Positions 62,105 through 64,000 of a DNA stretch of 64,000 bases are shown here, one piece after another. The first letter of the stretch is position 1. Each line of letters starts with the position of its first letter. The DNA comes from Leptospira bouyouniensis (GTDB lineage: Bacteria > Spirochaetota > Leptospiria > Leptospirales > Leptospiraceae): assembly GCF_004769525.1 (NCBI RefSeq), contig NZ_RQFT01000001.1, forward strand, positions 1-64,000, given 5' to 3'. The notes under the pieces were generated by a model. It saw only the letters and a program-made list of their open reading frames with translations, was not told where the DNA came from and made no database searches. The translations under genes were made by a program, and so were the position numbers.

Positions 62105-63436
62105 ATGCGCGAACCTAAACCTTTTTCACCAATTCCTTTCTTTTTTAGCATCTTACTCTTAAGTTTGGGTTATGCCTTGTTCTCGTATTTTCGCCCTTTC
62201 CCAACAACGGAAACAGAATGGGAGTTTTTAGCGAATGTGAAGGCAGCAACCGAGGAAGGGGGACTCGTTTCTGCGAGAGAACCTCTTGCTTTTTGGTTTG
62301 TGGTCACTTGGAAAAAAATCTTTGGTTCGAATTACATCCCATCGTTCATTGCGTTAGCTGGATTCTTTTATAGTTTATTCTTACATTTGTTTCTATTGCT
62401 CCTTAGAAACTTTGAATGGAAACGAAATCATTATTTTGTTGTTTACTTAGCAGCGTTTCTTCCTTTCTCCTATGGGTTTCCTACATCTTACTTCACAGAA
62501 ACTCTATGTTTGGTTTTTTTGTTACTTGTATTTTTGACATTTCGTTTGGAGAAGATGTCGGACTTACTTATCTTTCCTACATTCACTCTACTTGCCTTTT
62601 TTTCTAGTTTCATCATGTTCTATTTGGGATTCACATTCTTTGTGATCTTTACAGGGATTCGCGGATCAAAAAAAGCAGCTCAAAAAACATCTGTATTTTA
62701 TAAAAAGAAAAATGTACCGTTTTTATTTTTACTCGGATACCTCGCTTTTTTTGTGTTCTCCTTAATTTACTTTTCATACTCCAATTTTTTTGGAGAGGCT
62801 TCCGTCTCCTTTCTTTTCAAAACATGGTACCAAACGTCCCTTATGATTTTACTTCCTATCTTAACCATAGGGATAGGACATGTTTTACTAAAAACAGAAA
62901 AAGAATTGAATACCATTACCGCATCCGTGGTGTTAGGTCTTGCAATTCTTACTTCTATATATTTTATCTTTAAGGATTTAAAAGCAAGTGGTGTTGAACC
63001 TTGGGAAACCCAAACCAAAAATCTTACCAAATCCTTTGGGCAAGCACTGATTCTAAAATCAGATCCAATTTATCTACCAAAAGAGTTTTCGTTTGCCTTG
63101 TACTTCCAAACAGGGACCAAAACAAAATATTTAAAAGAAACAAACCTTTCCGATAAATCCTTTTTGTATGTGGAAGGGATATGGAACCAAGACATCCAAC
63201 TGGTTCAAAAATCGGGTTTATTTCGAAAATCCAATCGTTCCATTGGCATTGTTCCACTGAGCGAAGATGATGTGCTCATTCAAAAAACCACATCCGATCG
63301 GATCAAAAACGAAAAGAATCTAAATTTTATATTCAAAAAGGTGGACGATGCTTGGGGGAGTGTTCCCGCAAAACGTCCGTTCGATGTCTATACGGCAAGT
63401 TTACAGAAAAAATTCGGGTATTTGAGTTTTTATTAA
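62105..63436 (+). CDS. Multi-pass membrane protein, unknown function
   Basis: A 443-residue inner-membrane protein with about eight to nine helices in the first 310 residues and a C-terminal soluble domain (about 315-443, including FALYFQTGTKTKYLKET and DDAWGSVPAKRPFDVYTASL). The first loop has FPTTETEWEFLANVKAAT and REPLAFWFVVTWKKIFG, a layout seen in GT-C-like glycosyltransferases, but no motif is decisive. It is divergent from the mutase gene, with a 101-base gap. Confidence 0.7.
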   Translation: MREPKPFSPIPFFFSILLLSLGYALFSYFRPFPTTETEWEFLANVKAATEEGGLVSAREPLAFWFVVTWKKIFGSNYIPSFIALAGFFYSLFLHLFLLLLRNFEWKRNHYFVVYLAAFLPFSYGFPTSYFTETLCLVFLLLVFLTFRLEKMSDLLIFPTFTLLAFFSSFIMFYLGFTFFVIFTGIRGSKKAAQKTSVFYKKKNVPFLFLLGYLAFFVFSLIYFSYSNFFGEASVSFLFKTWYQTSLMILLPILTIGIGHVLLKTEKELNTITASVVLGLAILTSIYFIFKDLKASGVEPWETQTKNLTKSFGQALILKSDPIYLPKEFSFALYFQTGTKTKYLKETNLSDKSFLYVEGIWNQDIQLVQKSGLFRKSNRSIGIVPLSEDDVLIQKTTSDRIKNEKNLNFIFKKVDDAWGSVPAKRPFDVYTASLQKKFGYLSFY

Positions 63437-63453
63437 TTCGTTCTTTTCATTTT

Positions 63454-64000
63454 TCATTCCGAACTGAAGTCTTTGTAAAACTGTTTCACTTTTGAAACAT
63501 ATTGTTTTGTCTCTTCATAGGGAGGAATGCCCTTATATCGTTTGACTGCACCAGGTCCGGCATTATAAGCGGCAATCGCCTTCTCAGGGTCTTTGAATTC
63601 TTTCATGAGTCCTTTTAAGAATTTCACACCACCCACCACATTTTCTTCTGGATCAAATGGATCTTTCACACCCAAACTCTCAGCAGTTTCAGGCATGAGT
63701 TGCATAAGACCCATGGCACCTTTTGGGGAAACTGCCTTTGTTTTGAATCCAGATTCTGCTTTCACCATGGCTTTGACCAAGTTGGGATCCATCCCCTGTG
63801 CTTCCGCAATGGATTCAATCGACTGGAGTAAATTTCTTGGCTGATTTGTTCCGATTTTCTCGTAAGGTTCTCTTATTGTCTGTGGTTTGGGGAAAGGCAA
63901 TGAGAGGGAATCCTTCGATTCTTGGCTTATTACTTGGTTAGTTTGGTTTTGGATTTGTTTGGAAAACTCGCGTTCTAATACATCGGGAAACGAAATTAAA
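63454..64000 (-). CDS. Lytic transglycosylase, SLT domain (cut by right edge)
   Basis: The minus-strand frame is open from the window edge to the stop at 63454, so the start lies outside. The C-terminal 120 residues are a Slt/MltE-type domain: NLVKAMVKAESGFKTKAVSP contains the catalytic Glu, and GAMGLMQLMPETAESLG and AIAAYNAGPGAVKRYKGIPP are the other family motifs. The visible upstream part (FPDVLEREFSKQIQNQTNQV) is a polar linker. It cleaves peptidoglycan glycan strands in the periplasm, for remodelling or flagellar assembly. A TTG at 63900 is inside the frame and need not be the start. Confidence 0.9.
   Translation of the reverse strand, partial: LISFPDVLEREFSKQIQNQTNQVISQESKDSLSLPFPKPQTIREPYEKIGTNQPRNLLQSIESIAEAQGMDPNLVKAMVKAESGFKTKAVSPKGAMGLMQLMPETAESLGVKDPFDPEENVVGGVKFLKGLMKEFKDPEKAIAAYNAGPGAVKRYKGIPPYEETKQYVSKVKQFYKDFSSE

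Noticed and set aside
1..64000. tRNA, rRNA or insertion-sequence genes
   Set aside because: No cloverleaf-like, rRNA-like or transposase-like sequence was recognised on reading; absence cannot be proven without a covariance-model search.

Overview
The window looks like chromosomal DNA from a spirochaete of the genus Leptospira, probably a free-living (saprophytic) species. The DNA is AT-rich and densely packed. It carries gene families typical of that genus: Bat aerotolerance proteins with a BatB-BatC fusion, an MBOAT/SGNH pair, MqnD of the futalosine menaquinone route, an ether-lipid type FAD synthase, and many lipoproteins and membrane proteins without wider homologues that I recognise. asd is known from the small second chromosome of pathogenic Leptospira, and as I recall htpG is too. 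Together with the plasmid-style parA-parB-rep block at 17.4-20.4 kb, this suggests that the window belongs to, or derives from, chromosome II. That assignment is inference. No rRNA, tRNA, insertion sequence or CRISPR array was found.

Layout. 0-4 kb: a truncated membrane signalling protein, a pirin, and a three-gene bicarbonate operon (exported beta-carbonic anhydrase, SbtA-like transporter, SbtB-like PII protein). 4-13 kb, minus strand: a POTRA-less Omp85-type barrel, pyruvate kinase, a large unknown protein, aspartate-semialdehyde dehydrogenase, an SGNH/MBOAT acyl-transfer pair and a small zinc-ribbon protein. 13.2-14.1 kb: about 930 bases with no convincing gene but four copies of a 14-bp near-palindrome. 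14-17.4 kb, minus strand: three unknown genes (two of them overlapping in different frames) and a degenerate Fis-type AAA+ regulator.

17.4-20.4 kb: replication/partition block. It holds paired GTCGGA-TG-TCCGAC palindromes, parA, parB, a 340-bp control region (a candidate antisense RNA with an intrinsic terminator, TGACATWAT repeats, CAAGTAC repeats) and a TTG-started initiator with an HTH and a DnaA-N-like tail. 20.5-23 kb: a mosaic protein with two discoidin-like domains and eight 32-residue tail-fibre-like repeats. 23-28 kb: mqnD, a GT-C-like membrane protein, a helical-repeat protein, and a soluble histidine kinase whose sensor is a periplasmic-binding-protein fold. 28.2-39.6 kb: one long minus-strand unit with hydrolase, thioesterase, MORN lipoprotein, MoxR, DUF58, BatD-like helper, BatA, BatB-C, BatD and HtpG.

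39.6-43.8 kb: two small exported proteins, then an operon of NDH-2, LMW phosphatase, YgjP-like metalloprotease and an outer-membrane barrel. 43.8-46.9 kb: a second, different partition operon (HTH-ParA, ParB, DUF1569-like protein with a basic tail, FMN reductase) with its own pair of GGGTGAAAnnnTTTCACCC sites, one of them inside parB. 46.8-53.5 kb: acyltransferase, cyclic-nucleotide-binding protein, HATPase-HDOD protein, NAD-kinase-like/STAS fusion, and an HU-family protein. 53.6-58.9 kb: a glycerolipid/ether-lipid operon (alkyl-DHAP synthase-like, TetR, diacylglycerol-kinase-like, GlpD, thioesterase). 58.9-62 kb: MeaB chaperone and MeaA/ethylmalonyl-CoA mutase-like enzyme. 62-64 kb: a membrane protein and a truncated lytic transglycosylase.

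The most unusual content is the pair of unrelated partition loci within 27 kb, each with its own palindromic site family yet sharing a 13-mer, the candidate counter-transcribed RNA in front of rep, and several fusions: NAD-kinase/STAS, SBP/PAS/histidine kinase, and discoidin/tail-fibre repeats.
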